A stretch of DNA of 64,000 nt, from NCBI GenBank assembly GCA_046757565.1, contig JBHHYN010000001.1:22768-86767 (forward strand), given 5' to 3'. The stretch comes from JBHHYN01 sp046757565 (GTDB taxonomy: Bacteria; Pseudomonadota; Gammaproteobacteria; Eutrophobiales; Eutrophobiaceae). Shown one piece after another: positions 52,868 through 61,830 of the stretch. A program made the translations under genes and the position numbers. The notes under the pieces are model-generated. The model worked only from the letters and a program-made list of their open reading frames with translations. It did not search any database and was not told the origin of the DNA. Positions within the stretch are counted from its first letter, which is position 1, and every line of letters starts with the position of its first letter.

Positions 52868-54894
52868 AGCAGCAGCACGAGTGTCAGAAATGAATAGGTC
52901 AGGTAATGACGCAGGTGACCGGTCTGGATCCAGGAGACCCGGCGTGCCGCGGCTTCAATCAGCCGTTCCACCGGCAGGTAAATAGTGTTCCAGCTGATAT
53001 CGTCCACCTGGATCCTGTAAATCAGTTCGGAAGGGCGTGTCGTTAAACGGCTGTCCATGTTGCGGATTTTTTCCTCATGTGGACTCAACATGGCACGGAA
53101 TACGTGCCGGATAGGCATCGTGAACGATGTGGAGGAGTACTGCATGCGTGGCGTCAAGGGACCGAAGCCACAATCCCAGGCGTCCCTTCGCGGTACCGGC
53201 TTGATTTGTCTCCGTTTATGCAGGAAAAGATAAACGCCGGCCCATATACCAAGCGCAAGCAGGATACCGATCAGGATAAGCGGCGCGCTGTAACTGGCGA
53301 TGTGCGGATCAATCGGCGTCAACCACAACCAGCCCTGGCGCGTTGCTGCAGAGACACCATGGCCGGTGAGATCCGTGGTGACATGACTCAGCGCGATAAC
53401 AGTAGTGGTCGGCAGCACCCCGAACAAGAGACACAGGAAAGCGAGTAATCCCTGGGCCGTGTTCATGCCCACTGACGCCTTCTCTGCTTGACGGACATTC
53501 CGGGTCCGGGGCTGACCGAGAAAGGCAATCCCGTAGACTTTGACGAAACAGGTCGCTGCCAGGGCGCCGGTCAGCGCCAACATCGCAGCAGTGATAGGGA
53601 TCAGTGCGCGTAATACGCCACTCTCCAGACCGCTGGCCTGCAAGGCTGTCTGAAATGTCAGCCATTCTGAAACAAATCCGTTAAACGGGGGCAGGGCCGA
53701 GATGCTGATGCAACCGATGAGAAAAAACAGGGCCGTCCAGGGCATGTAATGTATCAGGCCGCCCATGCGTTCGAGGTTGCGTTCATGAGCACGCTGCAGC
53801 ACGGCGCCTGCCCCGAGAAACAGCAGGCTCTTGAAGAGGGCGTGATTGAGGGTATGGTACAGCGCTGCAATCAGTCCGAGCGCACCAAAAGCAGGCAGGC
53901 CAATGCTGAAGAAGATCATGGACAGGCCAAGGCCGATATAGATGATGCCGATATTCTCCACGGAATGGTAGGCAAGCAGGCGCTTGAGATCATGTTGCAT
54001 GAGCGCATACAACACGCCATACAGGGCCGTGATACTGCCTATGCCAAGCAGGACGACGCCCCAACCCCAATGGAATTCACCAATAAGATCGAAGCTGGCG
54101 CGAATGAAACCATAGACGGCCACCTTGAGCATGACCCCCGACATCAGGGCGGAGATGTGCGATGGGGCCACCGGGTGGGCCTCGGGCAGCCACACATGCA
54201 AAGGGACGATGCCCGCCTTCGTGCCAAATCCGATCAGGGCGAGTCCGAAGGCGGTTGCCGCCCAGAACGGGGTGAGTTGGGTGTCACGCATCGCCTCGAA
54301 GGTGAAATCGCCGGCAAAGGCCGCCAATACCCCGAAGCTCAGCAGGATAAGCAGCGCACCGAGCTGCGCCATCAGGAGGTAGAGTATCGCTGCACGCCTG
54401 TTGGCACTCTCCTGGTGTTCATAGGCCACCAGAAAGTAGCTGGATACCGACATTAATTCCCAGGCGACCATGAAGGCGTAGGCATCATCCGCCAGGACGA
54501 CGCCTTGCATCCCTGTGATGAACAGGCCGGTAGTGAACCCCAGGACCGACAGTGAGTAGTCGCTGTGGATGTACTCACGCACATAATCAGGGGCATAGAG
54601 ACTGACCGCGACAGTGATAATGCCGATGACACCCAAGAAAAATCCTGCCAGCGAATCGAGCCGCAGATGCCATTGCAGCCAGGGTAACCCAAACGGAAGA
54701 TGTTCTGAAAATCCCGGACCACCGCTCAGTACGATGATACTTACCACTACCGATGCAATACCGGACACGGCAAGCAACGGGAATACCAGTGCGCGCAGCG
54801 TCGCAGGATAACGATCAGCAACGAGCGCTACCGCGGCGGAGGCGAGCGTAGCGCCGATGGAGATGGAAACCAGTATCTCGGAGAGGGGCAGCAT
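52852..54894 (-). CDS. HyfB/NuoL-like proton-pumping membrane subunit (680 aa)
   Basis: A large antiporter-like subunit with about 15 membrane helices and a long C-terminal cytoplasmic/linking segment. Features: VAWELMSVSSYFLVAYEHQE with the key Glu, GFGTKAGIVPLHVWLPEAHP, VAPSHISALMSGVMLKVAVY, and ALMQHDLKRLLAYHSVENIG. It has the C-terminal extension RRDAWDCGFGPLTPRMQYSS that is typical of HyfB. It is the first membrane gene of the operon, 11 bp after a small HTH gene. With hyfF it gives two pumping modules. Confidence 0.9.
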   Translation of the reverse strand: MLPLSEILVSISIGATLASAAVALVADRYPATLRALVFPLLAVSGIASVVVSIIVLSGGPGFSEHLPFGLPWLQWHLRLDSLAGFFLGVIGIITVAVSLYAPDYVREYIHSDYSLSVLGFTTGLFITGMQGVVLADDAYAFMVAWELMSVSSYFLVAYEHQESANRRAAILYLLMAQLGALLILLSFGVLAAFAGDFTFEAMRDTQLTPFWAATAFGLALIGFGTKAGIVPLHVWLPEAHPVAPSHISALMSGVMLKVAVYGFIRASFDLIGEFHWGWGVVLLGIGSITALYGVLYALMQHDLKRLLAYHSVENIGIIYIGLGLSMIFFSIGLPAFGALGLIAALYHTLNHALFKSLLFLGAGAVLQRAHERNLERMGGLIHYMPWTALFFLIGCISISALPPFNGFVSEWLTFQTALQASGLESGVLRALIPITAAMLALTGALAATCFVKVYGIAFLGQPRTRNVRQAEKASVGMNTAQGLLAFLCLLFGVLPTTTVIALSHVTTDLTGHGVSAATRQGWLWLTPIDPHIASYSAPLILIGILLALGIWAGVYLFLHKRRQIKPVPRRDAWDCGFGPLTPRMQYSSTSFTMPIRHVFRAMLSPHEEKIRNMDSRLTTRPSELIYRIQVDDISWNTIYLPVERLIEAAARRVSWIQTGHLRHYLTYSFLTLVLLLWLIT

Positions 54895-54905
54895 AAAGCG
54901 TCGGT

Positions 54906-55151
54906 TTACGCCCTGAGTCGAACGCCGCGGCCGCCTTCAGGGCTGGTGGCGCCCGCCTCGAGCAGAACGACGCCGTTTCGTTGTAACGCTTCCACCACTT
55001 TGACGAGGGTGTCGACATTGCCCCGCACAGTACCGTCGCTGGCCTCCATCCGCTGGATGGTCGGCAGCGACACCCCGGCTGCCTCCGCCAGTTGACGCTG
55101 GTCCCAGGCCAACAGTGCACGGGCCGCCTTCATCTGTTCCGCACTAATCAT
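54906..55151 (-). CDS. Xre-family helix-turn-helix protein (81 aa)
   Basis: A compact DNA-binding protein with the lambda-repressor-like fold: MKAARALLAWDQRQLAEAAG, VSLPTIQRMEASDGTVRGNV and DTLVKVVEALQRNGVVLLEA. It is the first gene of the hyf-like operon, 11 bp before hyfB, downstream of an AT-rich spacer. It probably autoregulates the operon (inference from position). No Asp/His sensor domain is present. Confidence 0.88.
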   Translation of the reverse strand: MISAEQMKAARALLAWDQRQLAEAAGVSLPTIQRMEASDGTVRGNVDTLVKVVEALQRNGVVLLEAGATSPEGGRGVRLRA

Positions 55152-55159
55152 GGTTAAAC

Positions 55160-55262
55160 TTTAAATAATTGATGTGATATATATTAATTATAATATATAT
55201 AATTAGATAAATATAACTGTTATTATAATATAATATACATTACTATTAATGTAAAATACATA
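55160..55262. other. Very AT-rich spacer, Ehr promoter region and possible island junction
   Basis: From about 55160 to 55262 nearly every base is A or T, with self-complementary stretches such as ATTATAATATATATAAT. It is unlike the surrounding DNA. It lies directly upstream of the HTH/hyf-like operon and at the point where rnfE would be expected after rnfG. It may hold the promoter and a binding site for the HTH protein. Positions 55263-55321 show no gene. Confidence 0.5.
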
Positions 55263-55321
55263 CTTCATCCGTGATGAGTCCTCACTACCGGCCATTGCCC
55301 TGCATGGGGCAGCCAGAAAAA

Positions 55322-55939
55322 CTACCGGTAAAGCGCTTTTTTATGGATTGCGTAGTAGTTTAATGTCTTTTTCACCGCATTGATGACACCACGGGGGGTG
55401 ATAGTGGCCCCGCTCAGCTGATCGAATTCCCCGCCATCGCTGACTACGGCCCAGGCCTGGTCCGGCGTATTTTCCAGTGAATGGTGAGTGAAACCGAGGA
55501 TCCAGTGCGACTTGTGCTGATCGATTCTGTCGCCCAGACCTTCCGTCTCTTTATGTTTATGCACACGCACACCGGTTAACTCCCCGTTGCGGGCAATCCC
55601 CACGGCGAGTTCAATAAGGCCATTATAACCCCTGGCGATAACGGGCATAAATACCACACCGGCGGGTGTTCCCTGGTTCCTGGCGCGAAAGACTGAAACC
55701 GGCGCGGCACTGCCAAGAAAAGTGGGATCGGTCACTTCAATGCGGTCCTTCAGGAGATCATTCGTATGGGTAAGCGGCATGACCTCGTTGATCAAGGCCA
55801 AGGCCGCCCGTTCTCTGTTCGCTGCGATGCGGTCACGGGTGGCCTTGTGTGCCAGGGTAATCAGTAGTGCACAGAGAATAGCCAGGATCAGTAACGGAAT
55901 CAGGTCATACAGCGGCGGTTTTCCAGGTTCAGGGATCAA
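55322..55939 (-). CDS. rnfG: Electron transport complex subunit RnfG
   Basis: One N-terminal membrane helix (LIPLLILAILCALLITLAH) and a periplasmic FMN-binding domain: ELAVGIARNGELTGVRVHKH, KETEGLGDRI and the covalent FMN site DQLSGATITPRGVINAVKK (Thr in S-G-A-T). Length of 205 is normal. It carries electrons within Rnf, which couples ferredoxin:NAD+ redox to an ion gradient. The ATG at 55939 overlaps the rnfD stop by 4 bp. rnfE, which normally follows, is not found. Confidence 0.93.
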   Translation of the reverse strand: MIPEPGKPPLYDLIPLLILAILCALLITLAHKATRDRIAANRERAALALINEVMPLTHTNDLLKDRIEVTDPTFLGSAAPVSVFRARNQGTPAGVVFMPVIARGYNGLIELAVGIARNGELTGVRVHKHKETEGLGDRIDQHKSHWILGFTHHSLENTPDQAWAVVSDGGEFDQLSGATITPRGVINAVKKTLNYYAIHKKALYR

Positions 55940-56973
55940 AGAGCGTCCTCTCCCAGCACCCTTGGCCGGGTGTAGCGGTTTATCAGTGGGACGGCGGAGT
56001 TCAGGAGCAATACAGCGAAGGCAATGCCATCTGGATACCCGCCCCAGGTGCGAATGGTAAAAATCAGTACACCGATAAGCACGCCATAGATCAGGCGCCC
56101 CTTCGGGGTCGTTGCGGCGGTCACCGGATCGGTAGCGATAAAAAATGCGCCCAGCATGGTGCCGCCGGCAAACAGATGAAACATCGGGCCGGCATAGGTT
56201 TCAGAATCGTACAGATGAAACAGGAGGCTGGCGGCAAAGAGACCGCTGAGCACGGCCACCGGGATACGCCATTTAATGATGCGCATGCACAACAAGGCGA
56301 AGCCTCCCAGCAAAAGCGCCATGTTCACCCATTCCCAACCCTTGCCGGCAAGCGTGCCATAGAGGGGAGCGGTACGGATCTCCGAGACCATCATCATCAG
56401 CCCCAGTTGCGATTTCATGTGGTTCAGGGGAGTGGCCCCACTGATGGCATCAAGCGGATTGCCGGCAGCCGCGTGTCCGCTGAATATCAGCGTTACATAG
56501 TCACTGATACCCGGCATGCTGCCGGATACGCCTGTTGCCGGCGGCCAGAGATTCATTTGTGCGGGGAAACTGAGGAGGACAAAGACATAGCCTGCCATGG
56601 CGGGATTGAAGGGGTTAAAGCCAATGCCACCATAAACATGCTTGGCAATAATCACGGCAAAGCCGATGCCAATGAAGCTGATCCACCAGGGAGTAAACGG
56701 CGAGATGGTGAATGCAAACAGCAGGGCCGTCACCAGTACGCTGCCATCCTTCAAGAACAGGGCTACCTGTTTATGCCGTAACCTGAGCATGATGTATTCA
56801 ATGCCGTAAGCGAATACCACCGCCAGCAGGCATTGGATCACGATCCCCCATCCGAAAAACCAGATATAGCAAAACAGTCCGGGCAGCAAGGCCAGGCAGA
56901 CACGAAGCATCATGCCGGACACGGAAGAACCGTCATGCCTGTGCGGCGCGGGGATAAAATCGTTACTGCTCAT
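55936..56973 (-). CDS. rnfD: Electron transport complex subunit RnfD
   Basis: An integral membrane subunit with about ten helices related to NqrB. Features: VCLALLPGLFCYIWFFGWGI, GIGFNPFNPAMAGYVFVLLS, and the FMN-attachment-like SGATPLNHMKSQLGL near residue 175 (SGATP with Thr). The ATG at 56973 is preferred over 57024: it lies 10 bases inside the rnfC 3' end, and the earlier start has no family match. About 345 residues, normal for RnfD. Confidence 0.92.
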   Translation of the reverse strand: MSSNDFIPAPHRHDGSSVSGMMLRVCLALLPGLFCYIWFFGWGIVIQCLLAVVFAYGIEYIMLRLRHKQVALFLKDGSVLVTALLFAFTISPFTPWWISFIGIGFAVIIAKHVYGGIGFNPFNPAMAGYVFVLLSFPAQMNLWPPATGVSGSMPGISDYVTLIFSGHAAAGNPLDAISGATPLNHMKSQLGLMMMVSEIRTAPLYGTLAGKGWEWVNMALLLGGFALLCMRIIKWRIPVAVLSGLFAASLLFHLYDSETYAGPMFHLFAGGTMLGAFFIATDPVTAATTPKGRLIYGVLIGVLIFTIRTWGGYPDGIAFAVLLLNSAVPLINRYTRPRVLGEDAL

Positions 56974-58489
56974 CGCTGTCTTTGGGATGCCGGAGTGATT
57001 TGCACCGCGCTCTGGTGCGTGCAACCGCCGCTTTTATATATGCCTTTTTCTCATTCACATCGGCGGCTTCATTCCCGTTGCCGTTGTGATTGTTGTTGAT
57101 TTCACCACCCTGTTTTTCTTTTTCGAGTCTGCGTTTTTTTTCCAGAAAGCGGGAGTGTGCATGGTCTGCACCCCTGCTTCTGCGTTCAGCAGCGGCTATT
57201 TGCGATTTTGCATAACGATAATACTGTACCAGCGGTATATGGCTCGGGCAGACGTAGGCGCAGCAGCCGCATTCAATACAATCAAACAGGTGGTAACGCT
57301 GGATGGCGTCAAAATTATCGGATCGGGCATGAAAAAAGAGTTGTTGCGGCTGGAGTCCTATGGGACAGACATCGACGCAGTTGCCACAGCGGATACAGGG
57401 CATCGACTGCGATCGTGCTTCGTCCTTTTTAATAAGGATGCAGTTCGTTGTTTTGATAATAGGGATATCAGGATTGCGGATGTGCATTCCCATCATGGGG
57501 CCGCCGAGGATAATCCTGCAATCGTGATGATCTTCGTACCCGCATTTCTTCAGGCAGTCCTTTACGGGCGTGCCGAGCAGCACCTGCAGATTACGCGGCT
57601 TTTCTACGGCGCCGGTTACAGTAACATAACGGGAGACAACCGGTTCGCCCCGTGTCACGGCACGAAACACGGCGGCAGCCGTGGCGACATTGTGCATCAC
57701 AATGCCGGCATGGATCGGCAAACCGCCACTGGGCACCTGTTTCCCCGTCAGGACCTGAATAAGTTGTCTCTCGCCACCGGCAGGATATCGGGCCGGCACC
57801 CGCACCAGCTCAATATCGTCATCTACCAGTTTCTCCAATGCCCGACAGGCCTCCGGCATGTCATCTTCAACGGCTATGACGCAATGCCTGGCTTGCACGG
57901 CATGACGTATCATCCGGGTGCCGGCGACGATATAACCGGCCTTTTCCCGGATCAGGCGATCATCACAGGTGATGTAGGGTTCGCACTCGACGCCGTTAAT
58001 GATTAATGTATCCACAGCGCCTGCCACCCCTTCATTAATTTTTACGTGGGTGGGGAAACCGGCCCCGCCAAGCCCGGTAATCCCACACTCCCGAATAACC
58101 GCCTGCAGCGCTTTCGGATCTACCGATGCATACTCATGGGTGGGCTTGATATCAAACCATTCATCTTTACCGTCCGTTTCAATCACAATGCATGGGGCTT
58201 CGAGTTCAGCCGGGTGGGGCACGGGGTAATTGCCGATATCGATGATTTTGCCCGAGGTGCTGGCATGCAGTGGCACGCTGACGTAGCCGTTTGCACGGGC
58301 AATGATCTGTCCCTTTAATACCTTGTCTCCGATTGATACTACCGGTTCCGAGGCAATACCGATATGCTGTTGCAGGGGAAGGATGATCTTTTCAGGCAGT
58401 GGGTGTAGTAAGGAAACCTCATTGGCCGATAGATGTTTATGGGTTTCCAGCCGCAATCCCCCGGGGAATGAATGCAGTTCCCGGCTCAT
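56963..58489 (-). CDS. rnfC: Electron transport complex subunit RnfC
   Basis: The peripheral NADH-binding subunit. Features: PLPEKIILPLQQHIGIASEP, the soluble GLGGAGFPTHVKIN near residue 140 (NADH/FMN-type), and two [4Fe-4S] motifs CIRCGNCVDVCP and CIECGCCAYVCP near 365-410. After this comes a charged Lys/Glu/Arg tail. The ATG at 58489 overlaps the rnfB stop (ATGA) and precedes SRELHSFPGGLRL; the upstream ATG at 58531 lacks that coupling. About 508 residues. Confidence 0.93.
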   Translation of the reverse strand: MSRELHSFPGGLRLETHKHLSANEVSLLHPLPEKIILPLQQHIGIASEPVVSIGDKVLKGQIIARANGYVSVPLHASTSGKIIDIGNYPVPHPAELEAPCIVIETDGKDEWFDIKPTHEYASVDPKALQAVIRECGITGLGGAGFPTHVKINEGVAGAVDTLIINGVECEPYITCDDRLIREKAGYIVAGTRMIRHAVQARHCVIAVEDDMPEACRALEKLVDDDIELVRVPARYPAGGERQLIQVLTGKQVPSGGLPIHAGIVMHNVATAAAVFRAVTRGEPVVSRYVTVTGAVEKPRNLQVLLGTPVKDCLKKCGYEDHHDCRIILGGPMMGMHIRNPDIPIIKTTNCILIKKDEARSQSMPCIRCGNCVDVCPIGLQPQQLFFHARSDNFDAIQRYHLFDCIECGCCAYVCPSHIPLVQYYRYAKSQIAAAERRSRGADHAHSRFLEKKRRLEKEKQGGEINNNHNGNGNEAADVNEKKAYIKAAVARTRARCKSLRHPKDSDEQ

Positions 58490-59049
58490 CCTGTATACTC
58501 CGCTGAAAGATGTGGTTTTGACCAAATCCATTTTTTGATGTCCGTATCCGCCGTCACCATGGTAATACAGTCTACCGGGCAGGGCTCAATGCATAATTCG
58601 CAACCGGTGCAGAATCCGGCGACCACAGTATGCATCTGTTTGGGAGCGCCGATGATTGCATCAACCGGACAGGCACGGATGCATTTGACACAGCCGATGC
58701 ATGCCTGCTCATCGATAACGGCGACGCTCGACTGTTTCTGGGCACCATAGGCGGGATCAGGATGTTTCGGATCCCGGCCAAGGAGTTCCGCAATCAGCCT
58801 GATGGTTACCGTCCCGCCGGGCGGACATTGATTGATATCCGCTTCACCTCTGATGATCGCCTCTGCATAGGGCCGGCAACCTGGATAGCCACACGCCTGG
58901 CACTGGGTCTGTGGTAACAGCCTGTCGACCATTTCGGCGAGACCGGTATCGCGGGTGTCGTGTTTCCGTGCCGGATAAACCAGCAGGAATAAACAGGCAA
59001 GCACTAGCGGCAGCAGCACCAGCACCAGGATAAAAACGAAATCATGCAT
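58486..59049 (-). CDS. rnfB: Electron transport complex subunit RnfB
   Basis: An N-terminal helix (FVFILVLVLLPLVLACLFLL), then the Fe-S domain LLPQTQCQACGYPGCRPYAE, and two ferredoxin motifs CIGCVKCIRACP and CTGCELCIEPCP. It brings electrons from ferredoxin into Rnf. Length of 187 is normal. Its start overlaps the rnfA stop. Confidence 0.93.
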   Translation of the reverse strand: MHDFVFILVLVLLPLVLACLFLLVYPARKHDTRDTGLAEMVDRLLPQTQCQACGYPGCRPYAEAIIRGEADINQCPPGGTVTIRLIAELLGRDPKHPDPAYGAQKQSSVAVIDEQACIGCVKCIRACPVDAIIGAPKQMHTVVAGFCTGCELCIEPCPVDCITMVTADTDIKKWIWSKPHLSAEYTG

Positions 59050-59630
59050 TACAGGCTGACGATACCGGTAAATCCCTTAAACGCCATGGCGATGATCCCG
59101 AGTGTGATTAGGGTAATGGCAGCACCCTGAAACGGCCCGGGTACATCGTCAACCGCAATACGATAGTGCATGGCCGATAGCATGATGATGGCCAGACCGA
59201 ATCCGGCGCCTGCCCCCAGCCCGAAAAACAGGGACCCCATCAAACCGTGCGCCTGCTCTATATTCAGCAGCGCAACACCCAGACCCGAAGTGTTGATGAG
59301 TGTCAACGGGATAAAGACCGCGACTCTTTCATGGATCACGGGGTTTACCCTCTGAAGCACTTTTTCTCCAAGCAAAACAGTCAAGGTAATGATGAAAATA
59401 AAACTGAGGGTTTGCAGGTATTCCAGCCCGAGGGGAACAAGTACAAGGTTTCTGAACGGATAACTGATCAGGGCGGCAAGCGTCAGCACACAAATCATTG
59501 CAGAGGACATCCCTATTGCCGTTTCCAGTTTTCGCGACATGGCAATGGCGGGGCTGACCCCCAACAGATAGTCGAAGATAAGATTATTGACCAGGCAGGC
59601 CCCGATAAAAATTACAGCAAAGTCCGACAT
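59049..59630 (-). CDS. rnfA: Electron transport complex subunit RnfA
   Basis: Six membrane helices with GACLVNNLIFDYLLGVSPAI, AMSRKLETAIGMSSAMICVL and VHERV-like PVIHERVAVFIPLTLINTSG. RnfA and RnfE are homologous and together make a [2Fe-2S] site in the membrane with conserved cysteines. Here only RnfA is present in the window. It is 27 bp downstream of metG on the same strand. Confidence 0.93.
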   Translation of the reverse strand: MSDFAVIFIGACLVNNLIFDYLLGVSPAIAMSRKLETAIGMSSAMICVLTLAALISYPFRNLVLVPLGLEYLQTLSFIFIITLTVLLGEKVLQRVNPVIHERVAVFIPLTLINTSGLGVALLNIEQAHGLMGSLFFGLGAGAGFGLAIIMLSAMHYRIAVDDVPGPFQGAAITLITLGIIAMAFKGFTGIVSL

Positions 59631-59657
59631 GTGGCCGCTACCCGGTTCATTCGATTA

Positions 59658-61700
59658 TTACTTGATGCGCATACCTGGAACGGCTCCGCTGTCCGGGCTG
59701 AGAATAAAAATGTCTTTACCTCCGGGTCCGGCGGCCAGCACCATCCCCTCCGACAGACCAAAGCGCATCTTGCGGGGCGCCAGGTTGGCCACCATGACGG
59801 TCAGGCGGCCTTCCAGTTCTTCAGGGGCATAGGCGGCCTTGATACCGGCAAACACATTGCGTGTCTCGCCGCCGATATCGAGGCTGAGTTGTAATAATTT
59901 GTCCGCTCCTTCCACCTGTTGTGCCCTGACAATACGGGCAACACGCATATCTACCCTGGCGAAGTCGTCGATACCGATCTCGGCGGCGATCGGGTCCTCA
60001 TTCAGGAACGTATTATCAGTTTGCGGATTGCCGTTATTATGTTGTCCCGACAGATGTTCTTTACTCTCTTCAATCATGGCATCTATGCGCTCCTTCTCCA
60101 CCCGCGTCATAAGCGGTTTGAATGGATTGATGTTGTGGTCAAGTAATGGGGTATGGATATCGTCCCAGGAGAGTGGATCGATGTTGAGAAAGGCCTCCGC
60201 CTTTGCCGCCGTAACAGGCAGAACAGGTTTGAGGTAGGCAATCAACAGCCGGAAGCAATTCAGGCCCATACTGCAAACAGCCTGTAACTCTTCCTCTCTT
60301 CCTTCCTGTTTGGCAATCAGCCAGGGTTTATGTTCATCGATATACTGATTCGTCCGATCGGCCAGTGTCATGATCTCGCGCATGGCGCGGGAATATTCTC
60401 TTGCCTCATACGCCCCGGCTATAGATTCATGGACGGACTGGAATTCATGCAGCAACGACTCATCGTGGATCATGGCGCTGAGTCTGCCATTATAACGTTT
60501 ATTGATGAATCCGGCGCAGCGGCTGGCGATATTGACGACCTTGCCGACCAGATCGGCGTTGATGCGTTTCAGGAAATCATCAAAGTTGAGATCGATATCA
60601 TCCACCCCGCCGCCCAGCTTGGCGGCAAAGTAATAACGCAGGTATTCAGGATTGAGATGATCCAGATAGGTCCGCGCCTTGATAAAGGTACCGCGGGATT
60701 TGGACATTTTCTGGCCATTGACCGTGAGAAACCCGTGCACGAACACAGCGCTGGGTGTGCGGAAACGGCTGCCATGCAGCATGGCCGGCCAGAACAGGGC
60801 GTGGAAGTACATGATGTCCTTGCCGATGAAGTGGACCATCTCTTTGTCGCTGCCGGCATCCACAAAGGAGCCAAAATCCAGTCCCCGTTTGTCACACAGA
60901 TTTTTAAAGCTGGCCAGATAGCCGATGGGCGCGTCCAGCCAGACATAAAAATATTTGCCGGGCTTGCCTGGGATCTCGAATCCAAAATAAGGGGGTTCAC
61001 GGGAGATGTCCCATTCCCGCAGCCCCGCCTCGAACCATTCATCCAGCTTGTTAATCACCTCCGGCTGGAGGTGGCCCGCACGGGTCCATTGGCGCAACAT
61101 GGGTTCAAGCTCCGGGAGTTTGAAAAACAGGTGTTCCGACTCCTTCTCCACGGGTGTTGCCCCGGAAATCGCCGAAACCGGGTGAATCAGATCGGTCGGT
61201 GAATAGGTCCGGTTACAGACCTCACACTGATCCCCGTATTGATCCTGGGCATGACAATGGGGGCATTCCCCCCGGATATACCGATCCGGCAGGAATACCT
61301 TCCTGACGGGATCATACAGTTCCTTAATGGTCCTGCTGGTTATATGGCCCGCATCCCGTAACCGTGCATAGATGAGATTGGACAATTCCCGGTTCTCATC
61401 CGAGTGGGTGCTGTGATAGTTATCAAAATCGACGGTGAAATCAGCAAAGTCCCGTCGATGGGCTTCACCGACCCGTTCGATCAGTTGTTCCGGGGTGACG
61501 CCGTCCTGTTCGGCGCGGAGCATGATAGGGGTGCCATGGGCATCGTCGGCACAGACGTAATAACAGTCGTGGCCGAGCATCTTCTGGAAGCGTACCCAGA
61601 TATCTGTCTGGATATACTCGACCAGATGGCCGATATGTATCGGACCGTTGGCGTAGGGCAAGGCGCTGGTGACCAGTAGCTCTCTTTTTTTATTCGTCAT
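59658..61700 (-). CDS. metG: Methionyl-tRNA synthetase
   Basis: Class I synthetase with TSALPYANGPIHIGHLVEYI (HIGH-type motif), the zinc knuckle GECPHCHAQDQYGDQCEVCN, GQKMSKSRGTF near residue 333 (KMSKS), and an anticodon-binding helical domain. A C-terminal tRNA-binding OB-fold of about 105 residues follows (DFARVDMRVARIVRAQQVEG, LAPRKMRFGLSEGM). Length 680 is normal. It precedes rnfA by 27 bp and is divergent from mrp. Confidence 0.96.
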   Translation of the reverse strand: MTNKKRELLVTSALPYANGPIHIGHLVEYIQTDIWVRFQKMLGHDCYYVCADDAHGTPIMLRAEQDGVTPEQLIERVGEAHRRDFADFTVDFDNYHSTHSDENRELSNLIYARLRDAGHITSRTIKELYDPVRKVFLPDRYIRGECPHCHAQDQYGDQCEVCNRTYSPTDLIHPVSAISGATPVEKESEHLFFKLPELEPMLRQWTRAGHLQPEVINKLDEWFEAGLREWDISREPPYFGFEIPGKPGKYFYVWLDAPIGYLASFKNLCDKRGLDFGSFVDAGSDKEMVHFIGKDIMYFHALFWPAMLHGSRFRTPSAVFVHGFLTVNGQKMSKSRGTFIKARTYLDHLNPEYLRYYFAAKLGGGVDDIDLNFDDFLKRINADLVGKVVNIASRCAGFINKRYNGRLSAMIHDESLLHEFQSVHESIAGAYEAREYSRAMREIMTLADRTNQYIDEHKPWLIAKQEGREEELQAVCSMGLNCFRLLIAYLKPVLPVTAAKAEAFLNIDPLSWDDIHTPLLDHNINPFKPLMTRVEKERIDAMIEESKEHLSGQHNNGNPQTDNTFLNEDPIAAEIGIDDFARVDMRVARIVRAQQVEGADKLLQLSLDIGGETRNVFAGIKAAYAPEELEGRLTVMVANLAPRKMRFGLSEGMVLAAGPGGKDIFILSPDSGAVPGMRIK

Positions 61701-61830
61701 TTTTATTACTTGATGAACAGGCCGGGTAAGTTATCATTTATAGAGGTAAGCGTGAAGCAGAGTAGGTGAAGCGCGGGGCGGTAACAGGTAAGATAGGCAC
61801 TTCCTTCATTAAATTGGAATGACGGGCATT

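Noticed and set aside
60330..61202. A 290-codon plus-strand open frame inside metG.
   Set aside because: It is antisense to a well conserved synthetase gene; no independent evidence of coding.
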